DNA from: an uncultured Lachnoclostridium sp.
GTDB taxonomy: Bacteria; Bacillota; Clostridia; Lachnospirales; Lachnospiraceae
Direction of reading: 5' to 3'
NCBI GenBank assembly: GCA_947565985.1
Contig: CANOID010000018.1
Span: 1 to 34,147 of the forward strand
Length of the DNA stretch: 34,147 nucleotides
The notes beneath the pieces are model-generated. The model had not been told where the DNA came from. It saw only the letters and a program-made list of their open reading frames with translations, and did not search any database. Positions within the stretch are counted from its first letter, which is position 1, and every line of letters begins with the position of its first letter. The translations under genes and the position numbers were made by a program. Below, in pieces: positions 9,301 through 17,043 of the stretch.

Positions 9301-9837
9301 AGTTATTGCTAAGATATCTGCAAAATGATTAAAGTTACCTTCTGTTTTTTTAATATTTAAAGATGCTAGTCCAGCTGTAAGGTATCTAGCCGAATCTGCG
9401 AGTTGCAAACCACCTGCTCCTGCAAGATTAAGAACTGTGGGCAGTGCTGTTGCTGCTTCTGTTGCACCATATCCTGCCATAGCAAGGTTATTAAGTGCTT
9501 CTGCTGCTTCTGTTGCAGAAAATGCTGTAGATGCACCACATTTTCTTGCTGCTTCTTCAAGAATGGTAAATTGCTTTGAACCTTTTTTTGTGTCTTTATC
9601 TATAAGCATCGTGGCAGTCACCTGACTCATAGCACCCTCAAACTCTTTACCAACATTTACAGCGGCGGCTGCCATTCCACCGACTGCCGCCGCCGATGCA
9701 ATAGAAGCTTTTGCTGCAATACCTGCCATTTTTCCAATCCCACTAATTCCTTTGGATGCAACACTAAGAGCGTTTTTGAAAGAAGATTCGACCTTACCAG
9801 CAATTTTTATAGCTATTTCCATTTCTTTACTTGCCAT
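6331..9837 (-). CDS. T: Tail tape measure protein (TP901 family)
   Basis: A 1168-residue protein, the longest in the window. Residues about 10-340 form the TP901-type tape-measure core (EFEGAMSQVTATM, AEALNNLAMAGYGATEA, ADITASEGGTHLRNMI, FKQTDLAAAKALLAD). The middle (about 400-790) is a series of repeated hydrophobic segments of the form GxxLxxxLxxGIxxxAPQLI, typical of the part inside the tube and of membrane insertion. The C-terminus has the conserved GGIFDRPTIF and GVGEAGSEAILPLD. At about 0.15 nm per residue the tail would be roughly 175 nm; this is a rule of thumb. Its ATG overlaps the end of the gpE frameshift extension. Confidence 0.95.
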   Translation of the reverse strand: MASKEMEIAIKIAGKVESSFKNALSVASKGISGIGKMAGIAAKASIASAAAVGGMAAAAVNVGKEFEGAMSQVTATMLIDKDTKKGSKQFTILEEAARKCGASTAFSATEAAEALNNLAMAGYGATEAATALPTVLNLAGAGGLQLADSARYLTAGLASLNIKKTEGNFNHFADILAITASKAKTDVAQMGDAITTLGGTGKGLKGGTEEIAAALGILADADITASEGGTHLRNMIMSLQKARNSDAGKMFKDLGISAYDSQGKMRGLNEIFKDLNTSMEGMSDQQKNDIMSTIFKQTDLAAAKALLADCGDRFDELYEAAKKSSKGTGAAAKMYEKQMDNLQGDIDILKSSLSDLGISFYKDIGGPIRGVTQAASDMVTQLNNAYKSGGLSAMLSETGDVMAQVVNGIATYAPAIVDTGIELTQNLVNGITQNSAGIASAAGNVLTTFATVVFSLAPQIALTGMDIMLQLSQSLTAQAPQLINSGVQAITGFIDGFVTRIPAITSTSLSLIQTIANGVIQNAPQLAGAGLQLIGGLFTGMMGMLPQLTQIGVQLMDNLAQGIQGALPGLIPVAMQALVSFSGTLRANAGSIVDAGINLIMTLAQSFISGIPTFIQTVPIIITNIAGIINDNAPKLLSAGMQLVVQLLSGIIQSVPVLISNIPQIIQAVVSVFTAFNWMALGSNVVTFIGNGIRTAITNIPQIFSNFVQTAHNIVNSSGWHSLGSKIITTMGNGIKSMITSIPQLFSNIGTFAVQAIKNIDWWAVGTSIIQLIGQAISGAGGFIIDAVKGIGGSIVDGIKGIFGGGDDKEAEESGKSTATSYASGIQAGAANIAGAASSAGLAGATAFNNSMASNMNMPDISSIMPTAPLAANVDTSSITQSMASAGLEGGTAFTTSLNNSINANTFDISNIGIDTSVLTTNMETAGQAGATAIGNGFANNTQAVTTAATGMADGVNAALDSGWQKAISSANSSMNSLVTTVTTKAQTAANAVKSAFSNMVITIPKPKIPVISTTYKTESYGDGGNVKLPQFSVNWNAKGGIFDRPTIFNTRSGMQGVGEAGSEAILPLDMLWQRMQAIISQSIKEKNTSLFDTLSEKLSGIAKEKSSRKAPALQTAGGGTMQFYHNPTYNFYGNTSKKDIQEADRGSYADFCRYMKKWQKDQGRTRF

Positions 9838-10320
9838 AACTTTCGGTCACCTCCTCAGCGATTTCTGCCAGTTCCCAGATAGATAGGCTCTCAAGTTTGA
9901 AAAAATCCGTATTTAATATAATTGCCAAGTGAATTGTTAGCTTTCTAAGGCTTGCTCCATCAGCAGGACTTATTCCGCGAGAAATAAAAAATTTGTGACA
10001 CACGCCTTTATTTTCATTGCATCACGTGGTGGGAGTGACTTAAAAAATTCAATTGGAAGATTAGATACCCTAGCAGAAATAAGGCAAGCATATTCTAAAG
10101 ATGTTTCTGGCATTGTGTTTGCATTACCTCCACGGTCCATAATCTTATTCACTACAATCATATCTGCGGCTTGCATCGTTTCAAGTCCACTTAAATCTAC
10201 GCTATCATAAGACTTCCCTTCAAAAACAAAAGGTTTTGTAAAGATAACTATAAATGGGTTTTTGCCCTGCGTAATATTTTCTTTTGTTTCCTTAGTTTCT
10301 AATAATTTATTATTATCCAT
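9827..10320 (-). CDS. E: Tail assembly chaperone gpE and its -1 frameshift product gpE+E'
   Basis: In frame zero the gene encodes a 116-residue protein (10320-9970) of the phage tail protein E type. A perfect slippery heptamer T TTT TTA lies at 9991-9985 in the correct phase, five codons before the frame-zero stop. A -1 slip gives 52 more codons, free of stops, to a TAA at 9829-9827, overlapping the tape-measure start: a 164-residue product. Position (between tube and tape measure), phase and layout match the E/E+E' pair of P2 and G/GT of lambda, where both forms are needed for tail assembly. ATG 10320 overlaps the tube stop (TAATG). Confidence 0.88.
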
Positions 10321-10841
10321 TAACACATTTTTCTCACTTTCTCTAATAAATCTTTTCCGTGAACTTTGTAAACAAAATTTAGCTTATCAAGTTCTAATTC
10401 TGTTACTCCATTAATTTCAATCAGAATATAAAAAAGCTCCTGTTTAACGGAGCTTGCAGTACCAACACCTTGTTTTGCTTTACCACCTGTTATGCCTTTA
10501 CATCGTCCACGGCAGACAATACGCATTTGAACAAAATCAAGTTCAGTTGTTTCGCTATTCATAACCTGTATTGCACCACGAAATGTAAGTGCAAGTGCCT
10601 TTGTCTGGTCAATAAATTTAAACATATGGTCATACATTTGTCTGAATGGCACTTCCATTTCCATGCTTGCAAAATGTCCCATTGCAACTGATTCCATTTC
10701 ACCAAGCATACCAGGACCAGACATAGTATCTGTGATTGCTTCAAAGTCTGGAAGCGTCACTTCATCAGAAATACCAATTAGCTTTTCTGAATCGCCATAA
10801 TATACGTTAAAATCATGTATCTTTTCAGGAATAATATACAT
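10320..10841 (-). CDS. FII: Major tail tube protein
   Basis: A 173-residue protein matching the P2 FII tail-tube family: EKIHDFNVYYGDSEKLIGISDEVTLPDFEAIT, the GPGMLGEME segment and the C-terminal NGVTELELDKLNFVYKVHG (each quoted in part). It polymerises into the inner tube through which DNA passes. It lies three bases after the sheath gene and overlaps the gpE start by one base, consistent with a coupled sheath-tube-chaperone unit. Confidence 0.93.
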   Translation of the reverse strand: MYIIPEKIHDFNVYYGDSEKLIGISDEVTLPDFEAITDTMSGPGMLGEMESVAMGHFASMEMEVPFRQMYDHMFKFIDQTKALALTFRGAIQVMNSETTELDFVQMRIVCRGRCKGITGGKAKQGVGTASSVKQELFYILIEINGVTELELDKLNFVYKVHGKDLLEKVRKMC

Positions 10842-10844
10842 TTA

Positions 10845-12311
10845 TTACTCTCCTCCTCCCAGTGCTGACATAAGCATATCAGGGTCAAATTCCAAAACAT
10901 TTAAGATATCTTCAGCAGGTGGATATGGTGCAAGATACTGATGAAACTGTACTTTACCGTTTATAACATCTGTTACTGGATTTTCATCTTGTATATATTT
11001 AATTCGTGCACCTGCACATTTTCCCTGTGCAACATAGGAATTGCCACGTATGTTTTCAGCATCACATATAGATTCAATTAACCTATAGTCGGCAGGGTCA
11101 TCTACTTTTTGAAAATACGTTAGTATAAAGGAATTACCCCACCAAGAAAAAAAGCGTCTACAACAAAACCAACGGTCCTTTGGGTCTGTTGAAGACGGAT
11201 AAACTGCACTGTTATTTCCCCATGTGCGGAATCCATTCCAGTTAATTGCTGTTGTTACTCCAAAACTATTTACTAGGTTTGCCTGTTGCTGGTCAACAAC
11301 TATCTCACTGTGACTTTCATCATCTAAACAAAGTCCTGTAACAGGCATTGTCTTATTTGATGCACTTAAATTTGGCACATCATCATTTTGTGCATCTGTA
11401 AATGCAATCATAGCTGCAAACAAGGCACTGTAATAATACACTTTGTCACCAATACGAGCCATAGGCCATACTGGTGCAAGGTGTGGACTGACAAGCCCAC
11501 TTTTTTCTTTCACAGTTTTTACATCCGAATATTTTGTTGCTCCTGTAGTTGGTGAACTATCAAGGTCTACAACTGCTTCACAAGTAAATACTCCATTGAT
11601 ATTTAAGCATTTTGCTGCAATAACTGCCGCAACAGATGGTGACTTACTGTAACCAGGTGCTACAATAATTCCAGGGGTCATACCAAATAAAGGGTGTACT
11701 TGACGCACTAATTCAAGCCCTTTTTCTTCGCCAGTAGATACATTATAGCCTCCAATGATATCCGTTTCATTAACCATTTCAGGTGCAATCTGAACACCTG
11801 AAATTTTAAGCTCTATCGCACTTGCACCACTTCCTGTTGAAAGAAGTGTAATAACTGCATATCCATAATCATCAAATGTTGTAATGTAATCTACGTCCTG
11901 TATAAGTACATCTTCTCCATTTTCTACTTTAAGCTTGTCTGCAAGTACGCCAGTTATATCCATTGTTGCCTGACTGTCTATTACTGGATAAGTTTTTGCT
12001 TCAAAATCTTTTTTATGTTTTTTAGGGTCTAAAACATTTATAAGAATTATTGGAGCAATATTAAACACTCTAAAACTTGCGTCTATACTCTGGCAAAGTG
12101 TATAATTTTTAAAATCATCACTATAACCTACAGCCGCAGACGCTTCTGCAAAACTATATGCAATCATAGGCTTGTTTGTACATTCATACGGATTTTCGGC
12201 TAGATTGACAGGTGCTGTGCCAAAAATAACCTGTAGGCCTGCTGTCCCAAGAATTGGGGCTACTAAACTTGTGGGATTCTCAAGAATCCGCACACCATGC
12301 TCATATGCCAT
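10845..12311 (-). CDS. FI: Contractile tail sheath protein
   Basis: A 488-residue protein of the phage tail-sheath family. It opens with HGVRILENPTSLVAP and has TAPVNLAEN, the central HPLFGMTPGIIVAPGYSKSP, and the C-terminal FRTWGNNSAVYPSSTDPKDRW core segment followed by SWWGNSF. Length is as expected for the P2 FI-like family (about 390-490). Its presence shows that this is a contractile-tailed (myovirus-type) phage. It contracts upon adsorption to drive the tube through the cell envelope. Confidence 0.96.
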   Translation of the reverse strand: MAYEHGVRILENPTSLVAPILGTAGLQVIFGTAPVNLAENPYECTNKPMIAYSFAEASAAVGYSDDFKNYTLCQSIDASFRVFNIAPIILINVLDPKKHKKDFEAKTYPVIDSQATMDITGVLADKLKVENGEDVLIQDVDYITTFDDYGYAVITLLSTGSGASAIELKISGVQIAPEMVNETDIIGGYNVSTGEEKGLELVRQVHPLFGMTPGIIVAPGYSKSPSVAAVIAAKCLNINGVFTCEAVVDLDSSPTTGATKYSDVKTVKEKSGLVSPHLAPVWPMARIGDKVYYYSALFAAMIAFTDAQNDDVPNLSASNKTMPVTGLCLDDESHSEIVVDQQQANLVNSFGVTTAINWNGFRTWGNNSAVYPSSTDPKDRWFCCRRFFSWWGNSFILTYFQKVDDPADYRLIESICDAENIRGNSYVAQGKCAGARIKYIQDENPVTDVINGKVQFHQYLAPYPPAEDILNVLEFDPDMLMSALGGGE

Positions 12312-12332
12312 TGTAATTTTCTCCTTTCTTTA

Positions 12333-12617
12333 CTATCTCTGTACTTTTTGATACAGAATGCTTAATGCACTTCCTTTTTTCGCAAGTTCAGTGTTTGCCT
12401 GCGGAAGCTTTTCAACTGGAATAATAAGTGCTTTTACCGCAGGGACAACCCTTGCTTTTTCCTCTAATTCTGGTGGAATACCATTGTTATATACAGTCCC
12501 TTCTGTTGCTACACCTTTAATTGTAGGACCAATATAAATAACAGTTTGTGGTTCTTTTGGTATAGTTTTTTGTTCTTGTGTTTCTGATACCATTTTTTTA
12601 GTTTCTGTTTTACTCAT
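12333..12617 (-). CDS. Conserved small phage protein upstream of the sheath
   Basis: A 94-residue protein. The N-terminal ~25 residues are charged and probably disordered; then comes TVIYIGPTIKG, a pattern I associate with small conserved proteins lying next to the sheath in many Gram-positive contractile phages. No function is assigned. Its ATG overlaps the stop of the preceding gene by four bases, so the two are likely coupled. Confidence 0.7.
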   Translation of the reverse strand: MSKTETKKMVSETQEQKTIPKEPQTVIYIGPTIKGVATEGTVYNNGIPPELEEKARVVPAVKALIIPVEKLPQANTELAKKGSALSILYQKVQR

Positions 12618-13147
12618 GTGTATTTACTCTCCCTTCTTATTCCTGCAACTTCCCACTTTTGTTCAATACCTCCAAAATAATATGGATATGATTCTTCATC
12701 CTGTAATGTCCATGAAATAGGCCACAAAAGAGTATGCCTTTTATTAAGCACAGGGGTTTTAGCGAAGTGCTCATATATTTTTGCTATAATATCAAGAACT
12801 ATCTTATGTCCCTGTCTTGCACCGCCATTGTCATATATCCCAATAAGTAAAAGTATATCTACGCTTTGTGAATCTGCTGTATCTTTTATTTCACCATCAA
12901 GAACCCTCACAATTATATATGGATAAGGGTCATTATCTGTTATTTCTTCTGCCAGCCCGTTTTCAAGTTGTTCAGGTGGTATATCTTTCTGTTTTTTTGA
13001 TTCTGGTATTGGAAGCTCCTGTGCAAGAACGTTGATACTGCTAGTTTCTCCTTGCGGTGTCTGTAACCTGTAATCTTTTAAAAGTTCCCTTATATCTTCC
13101 ATAAGGTCGTTTTGCAATACTGATGGTATAAATACTGACTGTACCAT
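12614..13147 (-). CDS. Putative tail terminator / completion protein
   Basis: A 177-residue protein between the gpZ-like protein and the sheath, where the neck-to-tail terminator is found in related phages. The C-terminal half (YPYIIVRVLDGEIKDT, VDILLLIGIYDNGG, then a helix HKIVLDIIAKIYEHF and WEVAGIRRE) fits the alpha-beta fold of tail-terminator proteins. The family is divergent, so the call rests mostly on position and secondary-structure pattern. Confidence 0.5.
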   Translation of the reverse strand: MVQSVFIPSVLQNDLMEDIRELLKDYRLQTPQGETSSINVLAQELPIPESKKQKDIPPEQLENGLAEEITDNDPYPYIIVRVLDGEIKDTADSQSVDILLLIGIYDNGGARQGHKIVLDIIAKIYEHFAKTPVLNKRHTLLWPISWTLQDEESYPYYFGGIEQKWEVAGIRRESKYT

Positions 13148-13149
13148 TT

Positions 13150-13791
13150 TTATATCTCTCCTCTAAAAGCCCTCATGATATGCCTGCTTACTGCCTTTTG
13201 TAAATCTGATTGTATATATGGTCTAACAATTCCATATACACGTTTTTCATTTCCAATCATTTCTGGTACAGACGCACCCATTTTTTCAGAAATTTCTGGA
13301 TTTCCTCTACTTCCTTCATGCCTTTTTACCCCTGCATTACGTACAAAAATGCCTGTATGCTTTCCTGTGTTTGCAATAAACCATTTAAGTTTTGCACTTG
13401 TTGAAGATTTAAAGCCTGAACTTTTTAACTGCTTTCCAGATGCACTTGTACCACCTTTACCATCTTGATATCTATGTAATGTTGGGTTATAATACACTTC
13501 ACTTCCAAGCGTCCCAGACCTATGTGCAAATTTGTACAGTGGAATTTTTTCTCCCCTGGCATGAATGACTGCGGCTATATTACTGGCACTTGCAAATTTA
13601 ATTTTCATAACCCTATTAAATCCAGCGGTTTTTACTGCATATTTTTTCTGTGCTTCCTTTGCAAGACGCGACCTAGCTTTTCTAGCAGTATCATTTACAG
13701 CCAGTTTCATAACTTTAGGTGCTTTCTGTTTCATAGAACCAAGCCGCCGCTCAACTTGACGAATATTTACTGATTCAATATTAATACTCAA
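13150..13791 (-). CDS. Minor tail protein Z-like (gpZ) protein
   Basis: A 213-residue very basic protein. Residues 1-80 (VNIRQVERRLGSMKQKAPKV, ARKARSRLAKEAQKKYAVK, FNRVMKIKFASASN) match the prophage minor tail protein Z family. GpZ acts as a tail completion or head-tail joining factor in lambda. It sits three bases upstream of the terminator-like gene and overlaps the preceding gene by four bases. Confidence 0.75.
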   Translation of the reverse strand: MSINIESVNIRQVERRLGSMKQKAPKVMKLAVNDTARKARSRLAKEAQKKYAVKTAGFNRVMKIKFASASNIAAVIHARGEKIPLYKFAHRSGTLGSEVYYNPTLHRYQDGKGGTSASGKQLKSSGFKSSTSAKLKWFIANTGKHTGIFVRNAGVKRHEGSRGNPEISEKMGASVPEMIGNEKRVYGIVRPYIQSDLQKAVSRHIMRAFRGEI

Positions 13792-14111
13792 CTTTTATTC
13801 GCCTCCAAATATAAAGAATATATGCCACCTTCATTTATGCTGTCAGTAACAATAAAGTTTGCACCATCTATTTTAATCTTTTCTCCTGTCCTTGGAAGAG
13901 GACCAAAGTCTAAAGCACTGACATAAATGAGCATCTGTTTTTTGTATATGCCATCCATGTGCTGATTCATACGTTTCTCACGTTCAAGCAGTTCATTTGA
14001 ATCAATCTGCACAGGCATTTTTACACCATCTATTGTATGTATTTCTGAAAATTCATTTACATTCATAAATACATCGTGTACATCTTTTCTCAATATTTCT
14101 TTAAAAGTCAT
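13788..14111 (-). CDS. Putative head-tail joining protein
   Basis: A 107-residue protein in the position of lambda gpFII, the last head-neck protein before the tail genes. The sequence has an N-terminal helix, then DGVKMPVQIDSNELLERE, and a C-terminal beta segment GPLPRTGEKIKIDGANFIVTD typical of the small beta-barrel of joining proteins. It has an AAGGGG ribosome site and starts at ATG 14111. The specific family is not certain. Confidence 0.55.
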   Translation of the reverse strand: MTFKEILRKDVHDVFMNVNEFSEIHTIDGVKMPVQIDSNELLEREKRMNQHMDGIYKKQMLIYVSALDFGPLPRTGEKIKIDGANFIVTDSINEGGIYSLYLEANKS

Positions 14112-14232
14112 TAAAATATCCCCTTGGCTTTACCATTTACGTCTAAATTCGTCAGGAATCCTGCCTATAAGACTTTCTGTTCCACTAGATGTTATTCCTG
14201 GCTGTCCTGGAAGTGCGGTTATAAGAATTGCT

Positions 14233-14478
14233 TTAGGGAAACTGATTTAAAGTGTCCTTTTCTCTCCATTCTGCACTTCTCGCTTCAATCCATGCTTTTA
14301 CCATCTCTAAATTATTAACTGGCAATGTATCACCAATTTTATATTGGTGCGACAAATACAAAACAGGACGAAGTGCAATTAAAACTTGTGGTTTTTCAGG
14401 AAATAAAGCGTTCTCTTTATCAGTCTGTAAAATTTCTATTTCTTGTTCTTTGGTTTCGTTTTTATTTTTAGCTGCCAT
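14233..14478 (-). CDS. Conserved head-region protein, possibly extended by a +1 frameshift
   Basis: An 81-residue protein (ATG 14478; GTG 14481 is also possible, after GAGGAG). The core VLIALRPVLYLSHQYKIGDTLP plus MVKAWIEARSAEW (quoted in parts) resembles small conserved proteins found between the capsid and neck genes. Frame zero ends at CCC TAA (14238-14233). In the +1 frame 34 more codons follow without a stop to 14130, and the peptide encoded (TALPGQPGITSSGT, then LIGRIPDEFRRK) looks like the usual C-terminus of this family as I recall it. See findings: programmed frameshift or disruptive mutation. Confidence 0.6.
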   Translation of the reverse strand: MAAKNKNETKEQEIEILQTDKENALFPEKPQVLIALRPVLYLSHQYKIGDTLPVNNLEMVKAWIEARSAEWREKDTLNQFP

Positions 14479-14492
14479 CACATCTTATCTCC

Positions 14493-14825
14493 TCACGCAT
14501 TGATTTTTACAAGAATGGTTGTGTCATCATCTGCTGCATCCTGTACCGCAAATCCTGCTTTAATGTTATTTTCAGATGATGATGTAATTACTCCATCACT
14601 TTCTGAATAATAAACATCTGTACCAGTTGTCACAGCACCACTTTCTTTTAAAAACTGAAATACACCTGTTACATGAACACTTCCTGTTTTACTGGGTAAA
14701 ATGTCTGTACCAGCTACTCCAATACGATTACCAAGGACGATAATCGAATTTGCGTCTATGATATCTGTAGTGTTATTTGCATAGTCAATAGTTTCTCCTC
14801 TTTGCCAATATAACGCCTTACTCAT
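14493..14825 (-). CDS. Capsid decoration-like protein (DUF2190 type)
   Basis: A 110-residue protein right after the capsid gene. Its pattern (YWQRGETIDYANNTTDIIDANSI in parts, then LGNRIGVAGTDI, VTGVFQFLK, a run with TTGTDVYY and GFAVQDAADDDTTILVKIN) fits the DUF2190 family, which is thought to decorate capsids; the fold is all-beta. In lambda-like gene order this place belongs to the decoration protein gpD. Confidence 0.8.
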   Translation of the reverse strand: MSKALYWQRGETIDYANNTTDIIDANSIIVLGNRIGVAGTDILPSKTGSVHVTGVFQFLKESGAVTTGTDVYYSESDGVITSSSENNIKAGFAVQDAADDDTTILVKINA

Positions 14826-14841
14826 GATTTACTCTCCCTTC

Positions 14842-17043
14842 TTATGCCAGTTCAAGTTTTGTGTCTACTTTTACACCTGGATTTTTAATACCACCACGGA
14901 AGTCCATAAGACTTATACCCCAATCTAAATAAATATCCCAAATAAAACCAAGCTGTCCAGGTGCTTCCATTCTACGAATATTAGGAATCTCCTGCCCATT
15001 AAGGTAATCTACCTCAATAAAATCCGTGTCACCTTCTGCACCCAGTAACCACCATGGCATTATATTGCCCATACCACCACACAGTGCATTAATAGTTGGG
15101 TCCTCCACAACTTCCAACTGGTCGCGATACTGATAAAGTGGATTTACTGCTTGTGTATTATCTGCGGTATTGATAGTAGGACTATAAAACAGTGTATACA
15201 TATCAAACTTCATGCCACTTGGAACAACTATTTTTGCAGGATTGATAATAATAGCTTCTCCAAACTGGTCATACTGATTTGCTAGTGCCATAATCATTGT
15301 CTGCATTGCTTCCTGTGTTACACCAGTTCCTGTTTTTAACAGATTTTTGTGTACGGAGCAAAACAAGGCAGCACCATCATAAATAGCAGGATTATAAACC
15401 AGCACCTCATAAACCTGTTTATTTATAGTTTTTCGTGCGGATGCAGCATACCTTGCAGGAAGAGAAGTCACAAGGCTTATGTCATCATCAATAAATGCCT
15501 TTCTTGATAAAGTAAACTGACGACCATATGTTTTCAGCTGTCTTGTTGGAAGCTTATCATCACGGAATACGTCATGTTTAAGTTCTCCATTTTCAGGTAC
15601 TTCTAAAAACTGTCCTACAGGACCTGCAATATAATAATTGTCATGTATCTTAAAATCAGACAATGTACCCTTTTTAGTAATTCTGTCAAATGTGACAGAT
15701 ACTTTTTTATGACCTTCCTTGTATGCCTTTTCTATGGTGTTATCAAGAATAGATGGAAATGCTGCTTCTGGATTATAAAACCCTCTCTGAAGAATAGAGT
15801 AAAGCTCATCGGAATTTCTGCGGTTTAATCCACTCTCATTTATGCCATCCATCTGTAAGCATTCAATCGCTAGGTCTCTAAGCTGCATACCCATGAAGTT
15901 TCTTGCTCCGTCAGCTGGTTTTTCAAGTGTCATTCCTGAACGCATTATCAACGCATCAGCCGCTGCTCTACGAAACTTATCAGCTTCATCTGTAAGAACA
16001 TGGACACTAGAATTAATTGGTGAACCCTGTTTTATTAGCTGGTCCATTACTGCGGCACGTACTTCGTCTATGCTCTTTCCTTCATCAACGTATTGACGAG
16101 AATCTATTCCGAAATTAGTACACATATCTTCAATCTGACGAACCCTTGTGCGTTCCGCTGCCAGTGCTTTCTTAGCAGCGTCCTTGGCTTTTTTCTCATC
16201 ATCATTACTGTCATCATCGTCATTACCATTATTCTTATCATCGTCATTATTGTCTTCTGCACGGTTTCCCTGCTCTGGTATTGCCGTGCCTTTATTGGTA
16301 GACAAGTCCATAAATTCTATAGAGCGTTTAAGCCTGTCAAACTCTGCCTTCTCTTCCGCAGTCATTGCCCTGCCACTTGATGCCATAAGTATCTCATTCA
16401 TTCTGGCAAGCATCTGTTCTCTTGTCATGTTTAGTTCCTCCATTTTTGTTAATAATTGTTTATATTGCATCTGTCTAATATAAGTTTCATGCATCCCTTC
16501 ATCTGCCGAGCGCCCAACTCCAACTGTAGGGTCTGCTGGTACAGAAACTATGCTAATTTCGTATGGTGTCCACCGTTTTGCTATAGAACATGGTCCTGTA
16601 AATCTTCCATCTGCGGACTGCTTATTTGGCATCACTTCTTCCCAGTTATCCACTAAGTAGCCAATTGACACACCTTTTAATGTACCACCTTTTACTTTTT
16701 GATATATTTTTTCAGATTCCTCATCTGTATCAAATGTTATTTCAGCTTCACCCCTGCCATTTTCTATCCATGCTTGTTCTATTTTTCCAATTACTGCATC
16801 TCTGTCATGATTAAAAAGAGTTACACCAATAGAATTTAATCGTTCAAGGTTTACGCATCCGTCTGAATGGTCAAGTATTTCTGAACCAAACCAGCGGTCG
16901 TAAGGAGCTTCAGACGAAAAGGAAAGCCTAAACGTCCGTTCTTTGCCTTCAACTGCACGTATAGAACAATCTATAAGCTCCCTAGTGCCTTTATTTTTAT
17001 CTTGTGTCTGGACTGTTTTGCTTTCCATCTCCCTATGAAACAT
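14842..17043 (-). CDS. Prohead protease-major capsid protein fusion
   Basis: A 733-residue protein. Residues about 25-190 are a HK97-type prohead protease: GVTLFNHDRDAVIGK (with the catalytic His), LKGVSIGY (with the catalytic Ser) and WTPYEISIVSVPADPTVG. A coiled, then Asp/Asn-rich linker follows (about 200-310, runs of DDDD). From about 330 to the end lies a HK97-fold capsid with TRQLKTYGRQFTLSRKAFIDD and the C-terminal YLNGQEIPNIRR. In most phages protease, scaffold and capsid are separate. The ATG at 17043 overlaps the portal stop by 11 bases; ATG 17028 directly follows AGGGAG and is an alternative. Confidence 0.9.
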   Translation of the reverse strand: MFHREMESKTVQTQDKNKGTRELIDCSIRAVEGKERTFRLSFSSEAPYDRWFGSEILDHSDGCVNLERLNSIGVTLFNHDRDAVIGKIEQAWIENGRGEAEITFDTDEESEKIYQKVKGGTLKGVSIGYLVDNWEEVMPNKQSADGRFTGPCSIAKRWTPYEISIVSVPADPTVGVGRSADEGMHETYIRQMQYKQLLTKMEELNMTREQMLARMNEILMASSGRAMTAEEKAEFDRLKRSIEFMDLSTNKGTAIPEQGNRAEDNNDDDKNNGNDDDDSNDDEKKAKDAAKKALAAERTRVRQIEDMCTNFGIDSRQYVDEGKSIDEVRAAVMDQLIKQGSPINSSVHVLTDEADKFRRAAADALIMRSGMTLEKPADGARNFMGMQLRDLAIECLQMDGINESGLNRRNSDELYSILQRGFYNPEAAFPSILDNTIEKAYKEGHKKVSVTFDRITKKGTLSDFKIHDNYYIAGPVGQFLEVPENGELKHDVFRDDKLPTRQLKTYGRQFTLSRKAFIDDDISLVTSLPARYAASARKTINKQVYEVLVYNPAIYDGAALFCSVHKNLLKTGTGVTQEAMQTMIMALANQYDQFGEAIIINPAKIVVPSGMKFDMYTLFYSPTINTADNTQAVNPLYQYRDQLEVVEDPTINALCGGMGNIMPWWLLGAEGDTDFIEVDYLNGQEIPNIRRMEAPGQLGFIWDIYLDWGISLMDFRGGIKNPGVKVDTKLELA

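Noticed and set aside
16148-16483. Rightward open frames within the capsid linker region
   Set aside because: They arise from the Asp/Asn-rich repeats (GAT/AAT) read on the opposite strand and have no ribosome site.
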